From: Halobacteriales archaeon QS_9_68_42
GTDB taxonomy: Archaea > Halobacteriota > Halobacteria > Halobacteriales > Haloarculaceae
DNA: 10,711 nt
Reading direction: 5' to 3'
Assembly (NCBI GenBank): GCA_003022905.1
Contig: PXSE01000075.1
Coordinates: forward strand, 1-10,711
The notes below the pieces were generated by a model. That model had not been told where the DNA came from and did not search any database. It was given only the letters and a program-made list of their open reading frames with translations. The position numbers were made by a program, and so were the translations under genes. Numbering within the stretch: position 1 is the stretch's first letter; each line of letters begins with the position of its first letter. Below, one piece after another: positions 1 through 6,010 of this stretch.

Positions 1-1
1 G

Positions 2-658
2 TCCGTCGGCGGCGACATCCACCCCGACGACTTCCGGCTCGGGCCGTTCCACACGCCGTTCCCCGGGATGGTCCGGAAGGCGGCCGTGCTCGCGTACCGC
101 CACATCACCCGCGACACCGAAATCGAGGCGGAACTGGCCGAGGAGATCGGCCGCCAGCCCCGCCCGGAGGCGTTCGACGACGACGGCGCCTATATGGACG
201 CGCTGGGCGAGTACACGGACGCGCTGAAGGAGACCGACCACTACCGGGAGTGGTACGAGCGGACCATCGACCCGACGCTCGACGTCTCCCGGGAGGTGGG
301 CAACTGGTACACCGGCTCGGTCCACGTCGCCCGCGTCTCCGGCATCAAGCGGCTCGTCGAGGCCGGCGAGAGCGCCGTCGGCGAGAAGTTGCTCGTCGGC
401 TCCTACGGCTCCGGCGCGCAGGCCGAAATCCACGTCGAAACCATCCAGGAGAACTACCGCGAGGAAATCGAGGCCCTGAACATCGACGAGCAGCTCCGGT
501 CCCGGTACGACCTTGACTTCGAGGAGTACGAGGACGTCCACGATGCCCACAACTTCGACGAGGAGTCGGCCGTCGAGGAGTTCACCGCCCCCGACGGCGA
601 GTTCGTCTTCGACGGCTGGGGCCGGATGGGCGAGCGGAAGTACCGGTACGTGGAGTAA
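2..658 (+). CDS. hmgB: Hydroxymethylglutaryl-CoA synthase, C-terminal part (5' end outside window)
   Basis: Condenses acetyl-CoA with acetoacetyl-CoA to HMG-CoA, the committed carbon entry to the mevalonate pathway that supplies archaeal isoprenoid lipids. The frame is open from the window edge, so the gene begins upstream; 218 residues are visible, starting SVGGDIHPDDF. Family signatures seen are FHTPFPGMVRKA (about visible residues 16-28), NWYTGSVHVARVSGIKRL, and the glycine-rich LLVGSYGSGAQAEI, which matches the C-terminal thiolase-fold half of HMG-CoA synthases. The catalytic Cys lies before the window and cannot be checked. The C-terminus is acidic and ends ...RKYRYVE, typical of halophilic proteins. 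No frame disruption is seen in the visible part. It is the only gene on this strand before the AT-rich islet. The ATG at 68 is internal, not the start. The symbol follows common haloarchaeal usage (mvaB and mvaS are also used). Confidence 0.9.
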   Translation, partial: SVGGDIHPDDFRLGPFHTPFPGMVRKAAVLAYRHITRDTEIEAELAEEIGRQPRPEAFDDDGAYMDALGEYTDALKETDHYREWYERTIDPTLDVSREVGNWYTGSVHVARVSGIKRLVEAGESAVGEKLLVGSYGSGAQAEIHVETIQENYREEIEALNIDEQLRSRYDLDFEEYEDVHDAHNFDEESAVEEFTAPDGEFVFDGWGRMGERKYRYVE

Positions 659-768
659 CCGAACGCCGCATCTTCTGACCGGTGTGGTCTCGTCGGTATC
701 GACTGGTCGGTAGAGGGTAAGTATTGACCACCGACGTGTGCCACCTATCAGAACTTTATCATAATTAC

Positions 769-798
769 CGTGCAAGATGTAAAGCGTGAATTCATTAT
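769..798 (+). repeat. Left inverted repeat of AT-rich islet
   Basis: Begins CGTGCAAGATG and contains GAATTCAT. It matches the reverse complement of 1315-1344 at 25 of 30 positions without gaps. Its inner edge meets the stop codon of the passenger gene, which occupies 798-800. Confidence 0.75.
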
Positions 799-1289
799 CA
801 GGTTTCCATGTTAGATGGGGTTCGATTTTCGAATAGTTGTTCTGGGTTTTTTCCCCATGCTTTGAGGATTTTGTCCCGGTACTCACGAGCCATTTCTGCT
901 TCACCTTGAATTATATTTGCGAGGTTATCTGGCTTGTTTTGGAATTCATCTTTTGGTGTTCGATACAATACAACTGCGTTTTTCATCCGCTTAGCGCTGT
1001 TATGATAACTGATTAGATGTTCGATGTCTTGGCTGCGAAAGTATCCGAGCCTATCAAGATTTGGCTCAAGTACCTCTGTTCGGAGGAAGTCATTTACAGG
1101 CGTTTCTTTTGTTTCAACGGCTTGATCAAGGAATTCTGTTTGGCTTAGTTCGGTAACTATGGCTCGTCGTAGGCGTCGTTTTTGTATCCACTGGCGTATA
1201 TAAAAAATACCAATCCCAATTATGAACGATCCAACTATGGTTATAATTGCATCAGCGGTTACGGTTAGATCAATCGATATCATATTCAT
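798..1289 (-). CDS. Unknown membrane-anchored protein in AT-rich islet
   Basis: I do not recognise this family. The 163-residue product has one hydrophobic segment at about residues 10-31 (ADAIITIVGSFIIGIGIFYI), followed at once by a basic stretch RQWIQKRRLRRA. This predicts an N-terminal membrane anchor with the basic side, and the remaining roughly 130 residues, in the cytoplasm. The soluble part looks mainly helical and is less acidic than the neighbouring haloarchaeal proteins. Codon use is AT-rich and unlike the flanking genes, which points to recent acquisition. The ATG at 1289 is used because an AT-rich ATGTATATG lies about 20-28 bases upstream; an in-frame Met two codons later is possible. 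It stands alone inside the inverted repeats. A role in defence or element maintenance would be speculation. Confidence 0.7.
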   Translation of the reverse strand: MNMISIDLTVTADAIITIVGSFIIGIGIFYIRQWIQKRRLRRAIVTELSQTEFLDQAVETKETPVNDFLRTEVLEPNLDRLGYFRSQDIEHLISYHNSAKRMKNAVVLYRTPKDEFQNKPDNLANIIQGEAEMAREYRDKILKAWGKNPEQLFENRTPSNMET

Positions 1290-1314
1290 GCGCTGAGTTG
1301 GTTACGGCATATAC

Positions 1315-1344
1315 ATTATGAATTCGAGCGTTCCATCTTGCACG
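1315..1344 (-). repeat. Right inverted repeat of AT-rich islet
   Basis: Read on the minus strand it starts CGTGCAAGATG and contains GAATTCAT, mirroring 769-798 with five mismatches. It lies just upstream of the passenger gene, next to the AT-rich stretch ATGTATATG (about 1309-1317, minus strand) that probably serves as its TATA region. The repeat could therefore overlap the promoter. Confidence 0.75.
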
Positions 1345-1458
1345 ACGCTTTGAGATTTGTCCCCAATTGATAGAAGAACCAATGGTCATTTCGCAGTTCA
1401 GCGAACCGGGTCATGAACTAAGTAAACCTCGGGAGTCTACCCTACCGGCCGACACGGG

Positions 1459-2085
1459 TCACCACTCGAAGTCGGCGTCGTACTCGCCGTCGGTCGCCTC
1501 CTGCCACTCCTCGCTCGTAACGGAGTAGCGAACCGTGTCCCTCGGCTCACCGCCGATAACGACGCCGTTGCGGACGCGGCCCTCCCTGCGGCCGCCCAGC
1601 GACTCGACGTACTTCTCGATGGCCCGGCCGGACTTCTCGTTGTCCGGGATGTGGGTGACGCAGACGACTTCGAGGTCGAGGACGTCGAACGCCAGCGCCG
1701 CCAGCGTCCGGGCGCGCTCGCCGGAGTAGCCGCGGCCCCAGAACGGCTTGCGGAACCAGACACCCAACTCCGCGCGCCGCAGGTCCCAGTCGACGGAGAG
1801 CCCGCAGGTCCCGGCGAACTCGCCGGCGCCGTCCTCGCCGTCCCGCAGGTAAACTGCGAACGTGACGCCCGTCTCGTCGTCGAACTGCTCGCCGACGAAC
1901 TCGACGAACTCGGCGGTCTCCTTCGGGTGGGCGTGTGGATCCCAGGTCATCCACGTGGTTACCTCGTCGATGTCGGGGGCACCCGAGCGAGCGTGTTCGT
2001 ACATCTCGTAGGGGTCGAACGAATCCGGGTGGACGAGTTCGTACCGGAGGCGAGGGCTCCGGGCGGCGGTCGGGAACAGCGCCAT
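1459..2085 (-). CDS. GNAT-family N-acetyltransferase (RimJ/RimL-like)
   Basis: Predicted to transfer an acetyl group from acetyl-CoA to an amine; the substrate (protein N-terminus, small molecule or antibiotic) is unknown. The 208-residue product has the GNAT layout: strand FAGTCGLSVDW (about 90-100), then RRAELGVWFRKPFWGRGYSGERA, where WGRGYSGE (116-123) is the acetyl-CoA pyrophosphate-binding loop (R/Q-x-x-G-x-G/A type). IPDNEKSGRAIEKY (about 146-159) is the typical N..S..A..K motif near the C-terminal half, followed by LGGRREGRVRNG. The start at 2085 (MALFPTA) is preferred to an upstream TTG at 2112, because CTTTTGA at 2109-2115 on the minus strand sits 24-30 bases before this ATG, as expected for a leaderless haloarchaeal transcript. 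Transcribed in the same direction as carA but separated by about 170 bases. Confidence 0.82.
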   Translation of the reverse strand: MALFPTAARSPRLRYELVHPDSFDPYEMYEHARSGAPDIDEVTTWMTWDPHAHPKETAEFVEFVGEQFDDETGVTFAVYLRDGEDGAGEFAGTCGLSVDWDLRRAELGVWFRKPFWGRGYSGERARTLAALAFDVLDLEVVCVTHIPDNEKSGRAIEKYVESLGGRREGRVRNGVVIGGEPRDTVRYSVTSEEWQEATDGEYDADFEW

Positions 2086-2108
2086 GCCGGAGGGGTGCGG
2101 TCGGGGCG

Positions 2109-2115
2109 TCAAAAG
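2109..2115 (-). promoter_or_regulatory. TATA-like element for the acetyltransferase gene
   Basis: CTTTTGA on the minus strand in an otherwise GC-rich gap, 24-30 bases before the ATG at 2085. It fits archaeal TATA spacing for a leaderless message and excludes the TTG at 2112 as start. Predicted by position and composition only. Confidence 0.45.
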
Positions 2116-2258
2116 CGTTGTTCGGGAGTGTGAGCCGGTGGCATGGGCTCATCGGCGACCAGCCGCGGATGACCGTGGAGGTCCGTCGGGGACCGGCCGA
2201 GGCTGCGGTACGGGCGAGTCGCTTGATACCGCGGTGAGTCGGCGGCGACCTCGTTCGC

Positions 2259-3213
2259 CTACCGCTTCGCCGCGAGTGGCGCCTCGACCATCCCGACCAC
2301 GTCGTCGAAGAAGCCGAGCGTGTCGTGGGGGCCGGGGTTGGCCTCGGGGTGGTACTGACGGGTGATGACGTCGAGTTCGTCGCTCTCGAGGCCCTCGGGG
2401 GTGTCGTCGTTGACGTTTATCTGGGTGACCTCGAGTTCGCCGGGGTCGGCGACCGTGGGCGTTGGCGATAACCTGTTGACCGAGACAGATGCCCGCCATC
2501 GGCAGGTCGCCGACGTACTCCTCGACGAGCGCGGCGGCGGCCTCGAAGTTCTTCGGGTCGCCGGGACCGTTGGAGATGAACAGCACGTTAGGGTCGACGG
2601 CCTCGACGTCGGCGACCGTCGCGTCGTAGGGGAGAATCTCGACGACCGCGTCCCGCTCGAGCAGGGAGTCGACGATGGAGCCCTTGGCGCCGCAGTCGAC
2701 CAAGCCCACGGTGGGGCCGTCGCCGTCAGCGTTGTGGGTGAGACGGTCGTCGACGCTGACCTGCGAGCCGATGTCGGTGTGGTCGCTCATCGGGGCGCAG
2801 GCGTCGAGCTCGGCCTCGGCGTCCTCGGGGGTGGCGTCGGGGCCGGCGGCGATGCCGCACTGCATGGCGCCCTGCTCGCGGATGCCGGTCACCAGGTCGC
2901 GGGTGTCGAGGTGATCGACGGCGGGGACGCCCTCGCTCTCGAGCCACCCGGCGACGTCGTCGGTGAACTCCCGGGCGACGGCGGCCCGCGGGTGGACCCG
3001 CTCGGACTCGAAGCGCTCCTCCCGAACGCCGTAGTTGCCGATGAGCGGGTACGAGAAGGTGAGCACCTGCTCCTCGTAACTGGGGTCGGTCAGCGACTCC
3101 TCGTAGCCGGTGTAGGCGGTGGTGAACACGAGTTCCCCGCGACTGCGGCCGGGGGCACGGGCGCGCGCCTCGACGGTGCGGCCGTCCTCCAGCGCGACGT
3201 AGGCGTCCGTCAT
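2259..3213 (-). pseudogene. carA: Carbamoyl-phosphate synthase small (glutaminase) subunit, internal deletion and frameshift
   Basis: CarA hydrolyses glutamine and passes ammonia to CarB for carbamoyl phosphate, the precursor of arginine and pyrimidines. Residues 1-252 are in frame from the ATG at 3213: N-terminal CPSase domain (TAYTGYEESLTDPSY, YPLIGNYGV), then the class I glutaminase part with FISNGPGDP and GICLGQQ, whose Cys243 is the expected nucleophile. After VIANA (codon at 2458-2460) the frame changes. The true C-terminus, 65 residues starting [10 protein letters not shown] and including [13 protein letters not shown] with the catalytic His and Glu, continues in another frame and stops at 2259. 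The two parts total 317 residues; the family usually has about 350-360. The missing part is the conserved HRGVNQPV...TQNHGY region, about 37 residues. This is therefore a deletion of about 110 bases not divisible by three, not a simple indel. It is a null allele unless it is an assembly fault. Divergent from the Lrp-type regulator. Confidence 0.88.
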
Positions 3214-3238
3214 TACGAGATGCGTACGATGCACCCCC

Positions 3239-3244
3239 AAATAA
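3239..3244 (-). promoter_or_regulatory. TATA-like element of carA
   Basis: TTATTT on the minus strand, 26-31 bases upstream of the carA ATG at 3213. This supports that start over the longer frame beginning near 3240 and implies a nearly leaderless transcript. Confidence 0.5.
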
Positions 3245-3264
3245 CGCTTGTGTTCGAAGAAACG

Positions 3265-3279
3265 TTACGAAATTCGTAA
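3265..3279. promoter_or_regulatory. Palindromic operator candidate between carA and lrp
   Basis: TTACGAAATTCGTAA is a perfect 7+7 inverted repeat around a central base. It lies in the divergent gap, just upstream of the AT-rich TAAGTAA (3284-3290) that probably is the TATA region of the Lrp-type gene, and about 20 bases upstream of the carA TATA. Size, AT-rich centre and position suit a dimeric HTH regulator such as the adjacent Lrp/AsnC protein. Binding is inferred, not shown. Confidence 0.55.
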
Positions 3280-3283
3280 TCGG

Positions 3284-3290
3284 TAAGTAA
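3284..3290 (+). promoter_or_regulatory. TATA-like element of the Lrp/AsnC gene
   Basis: TAAGTAA lies 26-32 bases before the ATG at 3316, the only AT-rich stretch at the right distance. It directly follows the palindrome at 3265-3279, so a protein bound there would compete with BRE/TATA recognition. Confidence 0.42.
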
Positions 3291-3315
3291 GGGCGGCCGG
3301 AACGTACGCACCTCG

Positions 3316-3729
3316 ATGGACGACCTGGACCGCGAGATACTCGCCATCCTCCGACGGGACTCGAGGACCCCCTACACCGAGATAGCGGACCGGGTCGGCA
3401 CCTCGGAGGGAACGGTGCGCAACCGCGTCGAACGGCTCATCGAGGAGGGGATAATCGAGCGGTTCACGGTCGCCACCCGGACGGGCAACGTCAAGGCGAT
3501 GGTCGAAATCGGCGTCGCCGTCGACGTCGACACGGGCGAGATTTCCGAGCGGATGGCCGACTGGACGGAGGTGGACTTCGTCTGGCAGGTCTCCGGCGAG
3601 GAGGACGTCGTCGCCGTCGCCGACACGGCCGACACCGGCACGCTCAACGAGATGATTACCCGCGCCCGGGAACTCGACGAGGTCGTCAGCACGAAGACGC
3701 GGCTCATCCTCGACGAGAAGCTGGGCTAG
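3316..3729 (+). CDS. Lrp/AsnC family transcriptional regulator
   Basis: A 137-residue DNA-binding regulator, the usual short length for the family. It begins MDDLDREILAILRRDSR, the classic Lrp/AsnC opening. The helix-turn-helix spans about residues 18-50 (TPYTEIADRVGTSEGTVRNRVERL, then a wing-like EEGIIERFTV). The C-terminal RAM/ligand-binding domain (about 58-135) includes VWQVSGEEDVVAVADTADTGTLNEMI and ends with a TKTRLIL strand. The family usually forms dimers to octamers and often senses amino acids. The gene is divergent from carA across a short gap holding a palindrome (3265-3279), which suggests autoregulation and/or control of carbamoyl-phosphate synthesis; the effector is unknown. 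Its TAG stop overlaps the stop of the convergent PHP gene by four bases. Confidence 0.9.
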   Translation: MDDLDREILAILRRDSRTPYTEIADRVGTSEGTVRNRVERLIEEGIIERFTVATRTGNVKAMVEIGVAVDVDTGEISERMADWTEVDFVWQVSGEEDVVAVADTADTGTLNEMITRARELDEVVSTKTRLILDEKLG

Positions 3730-4439
3730 TCGGACTCCTCGCCCGGCGGGTCGCCGACCCCCGGCGTGGGTCCCTCCGGGCTGTCGAGGTGCCGTTTGTG
3801 TTCGTGAATCCGCCGGTAGAAGCCCCGGAGTAGTCGGTGTGGGAGCCAGTCGTCGACCCGTGCGGCGACCCGACCGTCGCGGATGGCGTCGACGACGGCG
3901 GCCGGCGTCAGCTCCTCGGCGTCGACCGCCGTGTAGGCACGGCCGACCTCGGGCGGGTAGTGGGCGTCGCTGCCGCCGACCAGCGGCAGGCCCCGGTGGT
4001 CGGCCAACCGCTCGACCCAGCTTCGGGTCCGCGGGTGCTTGCCGTTGACCTCGATGGCATCCAGGTCCAGTTTGTCGAGCTCGCGGATGGTGCTGTTCCG
4101 GTAGGGGTGTGCGAGAATCGCCGCACAGCCGCGGTCGTGGGCCACCTCGACGGCCGCTTCGGGGGTCAGCTCCCCGGGGTCGGTCTCGGCGGGCGGGTCC
4201 GGGCCGACGACGAGCAGGTGCCCCCGGGTCGTCGTTATTTCGGTGCCCGGCAGCGCCGTCGCCCCGAGGACGTCGGGGAACGCGGTGTAGTAGTCGTGGT
4301 TGGTCGTGGCGACGCCGTCAAGGCCGCGGAGTCGCGCGGCCGTCGCCAGAAGGCGGTAGCCGACGGGGTCGAAGCGGTCCCCCAGCTCGCGACGGCCGTG
4401 GAAGAACCGCGTGTGGGTGTGCAGGTCGACGGCGTACAC
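3726..4439 (-). CDS. PHP-domain metal-dependent phosphoesterase
   Basis: A 237-residue member of the PHP superfamily, metal-dependent hydrolases acting on phosphoester substrates; the substrate here is unknown. Motifs appear in the expected order: DLHTHTRFFHG (Asp5, His7, His9), TTNHD (45-49), LPGTEITTTRGHLL (Glu67, His74), LAHPYR (His111), AIEVNGKHPRTR and GGSDAH (155-160, Asp158 and His160). All the metal-ligand positions I would expect are present, so it is probably active. The roughly 60-residue tail after the last motif is basic, then acidic. It is divergent from the lipid kinase gene through a shared AT tract (4464-4474) and converges on the Lrp-type gene with a four-base overlap of stop codons. 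A histidinol-phosphatase-like role is possible but the context does not support it. Confidence 0.85.
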   Translation of the reverse strand: MYAVDLHTHTRFFHGRRELGDRFDPVGYRLLATAARLRGLDGVATTNHDYYTAFPDVLGATALPGTEITTTRGHLLVVGPDPPAETDPGELTPEAAVEVAHDRGCAAILAHPYRNSTIRELDKLDLDAIEVNGKHPRTRSWVERLADHRGLPLVGGSDAHYPPEVGRAYTAVDAEELTPAAVVDAIRDGRVAARVDDWLPHRLLRGFYRRIHEHKRHLDSPEGPTPGVGDPPGEESD

Positions 4440-4463
4440 GTGGAGAACCGGGACCGGAACACC

Positions 4464-4474
4464 TTTCTATTTTT
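4464..4474. promoter_or_regulatory. Shared bidirectional TATA tract
   Basis: TTTCTATTTTT is the only AT tract between the divergent PHP and lipid kinase genes. On the plus strand it ends about 18 bases before the ATG at 4492 and on the minus strand it begins about 25 bases before the ATG at 4439. Both leaderless messages could start from the same tract, so the two promoters may exclude each other. Confidence 0.45.
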
Positions 4475-4491
4475 CGACACGACTACGGGAC

Positions 4492-5439
4492 ATGCAGGAG
4501 TCCGGAAGCGGTGGTCCGCGGCGGGTGGTGGTCTGCAACCCCGTCAGCGGGAGCGAGGACCACGCCGACCGCGTTCGCGAACTCGCCGACGACCACGGCT
4601 TCCAGTTCAGGGAGATTGCCGAGGCGGGCGACGCCCCCCAAATGGCGGCCGAGGCCGCCGCCGGAGGCGCCGAGTTCGTAGCGGCGGCGGGCGGGGACGG
4701 CACACTCAACGAGGTGGTCAACGGCCTCCACGGCGCCGAGGCGCTCGGGGAGGTGACCGTCGGCGTCGTGCCCGCCGGCACCGGCAACAACTTCGCCTCG
4801 AAACTCGGCGTCGAGGGCATCGACCACGCCTTCGAGGTGTTCGAGAACGGCGAGCGCCGGGACATCGACCTCGGGGTGGCGGCGGGGCGGGCGTTCGTCA
4901 ACTCCTGTGTCGGCGGCATCACTGCCGAGGCAAGCGCCGAGACCACCCCCGAGAGCAAGCGGAACCTCGGCGTGATGGCCTACGTGCTGAACACGGTCAA
5001 GCAGGCCGTCGCCTACGAGGGAATCGCCCTCTCGGTGGAGACCCACGGCGCCGACTCCCGGACCTGGAGCGGCGAGGCGGCGTTCGTCCTCGTGGCCAAC
5101 GGCCGGCGGTTCCCCGTCGAGGGCGACGCCCAAGCCGACATGGAGGACGGCCTGCTCGAGGTGACCATCATCGAGGACGCGCCGGCCGTCGACGTCGTCG
5201 GCGAGGCGGCCCGCGAGCGGCTCTTCGGCGACTCCGGCGACTCCGGCGACTCCGGCGACCATATCCACCGGCTCGTAACGCCGGAGTTAACCGTCCGGTC
5301 GGCCGACGACGACCCCGTCTCGTTCAGCCTCGACGGCGAGATGATAACGAGCCACGAGGCGGTCATCGAGGCACTGCCCGGGCGGCTGAGGATGCCGGTC
5401 GGGTCGGGCTACGACCCGGACCCCGACGCCGGCGCGTAG
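4492..5439 (+). CDS. Diacylglycerol kinase / YegS-like lipid kinase
   Basis: A predicted ATP-dependent kinase of a lipid alcohol or related substrate, 315 residues, the usual length. The N-terminal catalytic domain starts RRVVVCNPVSGS (about 10-21), has the nucleotide-binding GGDGTLNEVVNGL (67-79) and PAGTGNNFA (94-102). The C-terminal beta domain carries DMEDGLLEVTI (about 216-226) and SLDGE (279-283), the conserved D-G-E site of DgkB/YegS proteins. The start at 4492 (MQESGSGG) is chosen because the TATA-like tract at 4464-4474 fits it; an ATG at 4411 would lie inside the divergent gene. An unusual GDSGDSGDSGD run (246-256) is encoded by a tandem repeat. In an archaeon the substrate could be an isoprenoid glycerol lipid, but this is inference. 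Confidence 0.88.
   Translation: MQESGSGGPRRVVVCNPVSGSEDHADRVRELADDHGFQFREIAEAGDAPQMAAEAAAGGAEFVAAAGGDGTLNEVVNGLHGAEALGEVTVGVVPAGTGNNFASKLGVEGIDHAFEVFENGERRDIDLGVAAGRAFVNSCVGGITAEASAETTPESKRNLGVMAYVLNTVKQAVAYEGIALSVETHGADSRTWSGEAAFVLVANGRRFPVEGDAQADMEDGLLEVTIIEDAPAVDVVGEAARERLFGDSGDSGDSGDHIHRLVTPELTVRSADDDPVSFSLDGEMITSHEAVIEALPGRLRMPVGSGYDPDPDAGA
5227..5259 (+). repeat. 9-base tandem repeat in the lipid kinase gene
   Basis: GGCGACTCC occurs three times in direct succession, followed by a partial GGCGAC. It encodes Gly-Asp-Ser three times plus Gly-Asp. The unit is a multiple of three, so copy changes by slippage would keep the frame and only lengthen or shorten a probable surface loop. Confidence 0.9.
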
Positions 5440-5462
5440 CGCTCCGCCGGAGTCGAAGGTGC

Positions 5463-5469
5463 CTTAACA
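5463..5469 (+). promoter_or_regulatory. TATA-like element of idi
   Basis: CTTAACA lies 22-28 bases before the ATG at 5491, the only AT-rich stretch in the short gap after the lipid kinase gene. It supports MSTDD as the start and a leaderless message separate from the kinase. Confidence 0.4.
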
Positions 5470-5490
5470 GCGGTCGTCGTCTTGACCCCC

Positions 5491-5996
5491 ATGAGCACTG
5501 ACGACATCGACCCGGTCGGGTCGGGGACGGCAGAGCACGAGAACGCCCTCCAGGACGTCGTCGCGGTCGACGGGAACGACGACCCCGAGGGGACGGTCAA
5601 CCGGTTCGACGCCCACACCGGCGACGGCGTCCGCCACCGGGCGTTCACGGTGCTCGTCTTCGACGGCGGCGACAACGTCCTCCTGGCCCAGCGAGCGCCG
5701 AACAAGCGCCTCTGGGACACCTACTGGGACGGCACCGTCGCCTCCCACCCCGCGGAGGGCCAGACTCAGACCGAGGCCACCCGCCAGCGCCTCGAGGAGG
5801 AACTCGGCGTCACGCCCGAGCAGTACAGCGACCTCCGGGTGACGGACAAGTTCGAGTACAAGCGCTACTACATGGACGAGGGCCTCGAGTGGGAGGTCTG
5901 TTCGGTCCTGCAGTGCACGACAACCCCCGCTGGTACCGGCAGTTGCGCCTCTGTCCGTGGTTCGAGATCGCGATGCGCCGGGACTTCGAGAAGTAG
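5491..5996 (+). pseudogene. idi: Isopentenyl-diphosphate delta-isomerase type I, internal deletion and frameshift
   Basis: Type I Idi interconverts isopentenyl and dimethylallyl diphosphate for prenyl chain synthesis. Residues 1-141 are in frame from MSTDDID and carry the Nudix-like fold: RHRAFTVLVFD, LLAQRAPNKRLWDTYWDGTVASHP (His86), the GQTQTEATRQRLEEELGV Nudix-like helix, FEYKRYY and EWEVCSVLQ (Glu135 at the catalytic Glu position). After Gln141 (5911-5913) the frame changes. The conserved end HDNPRWYRQLRLCPWFEIAM is read from 5916 in another frame and stops at 5994-5996. The two parts total 167 residues. Roughly 28 residues that normally join them, including the E-V-x-x-x-x-W strand, are missing, so about 85-90 bases were lost, not a single base. 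Read straight on, the broken frame runs into the downstream membrane protein. It is inactive unless this is an assembly fault. Residue 84 is Ala where E. coli Idi has its catalytic Cys. Confidence 0.85.
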
Positions 5997-6010
5997 CCGA
6001 TTCGGGAAGG

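Larger units (their letters stand above)
769..1344. mobile_element. AT-rich islet with terminal inverted repeats and one passenger gene (no transposase)
   Basis: A 576-base block is much richer in A+T than the GC-rich genes around it and is bounded by inverted copies of one sequence (769-798 and 1315-1344). Comparing the left copy with the reverse complement of the right gives 25 matches in 30 positions, including CGTGCAAGATG at the outer tip and GAATTCAT further in. The block holds a single gene for a small membrane-anchored protein. No transposase and no convincing target duplication are seen; only AC occurs just outside both tips. AT-richness extends somewhat beyond the repeats on both sides, so the real boundaries may lie further out. 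The reading is inference: a non-autonomous transposon-like unit or the remains of one. The alternative is an AT-rich accessory gene flanked by paired regulatory or terminator sequences. Confidence 0.55.

Noticed and set aside
659..768. Small gene or RNA between HMG-CoA synthase and the islet
   Set aside because: No start-stop frame with protein-like content and no stable hairpin or tRNA-like pattern was found; it appears to be a plain intergenic transition into AT-rich DNA.
760..1344. Target-site duplication flanking the AT-rich islet
   Set aside because: Only the dinucleotide AC is shared just outside both repeats, which is not distinguishable from chance.
2149..2258. C-terminal extension of the original carA frame (Arg-rich)
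   Set aside because: After the joint this frame encodes an Arg/Pro-rich out-of-frame sequence. The conserved C-terminus is in another frame and stops at 2259.
2362..3279. 305-codon plus-strand frame opposite carA
   Set aside because: Its translation is Val/Gly/Asp-rich low-complexity sequence that mirrors carA codons. CarA motifs on the minus strand explain the region.
4483..5268. 261-codon minus-strand frame opposite the lipid kinase
   Set aside because: No motif; it mirrors the kinase coding strand in a GC-rich codon pattern.
3837..5501. 554-codon plus-strand open frame
   Set aside because: It is antisense to the PHP gene and then out of frame with the lipid kinase. The translation is Arg/Gly/Pro-rich without motifs, a by-product of high GC; both real genes show family motifs in other frames.
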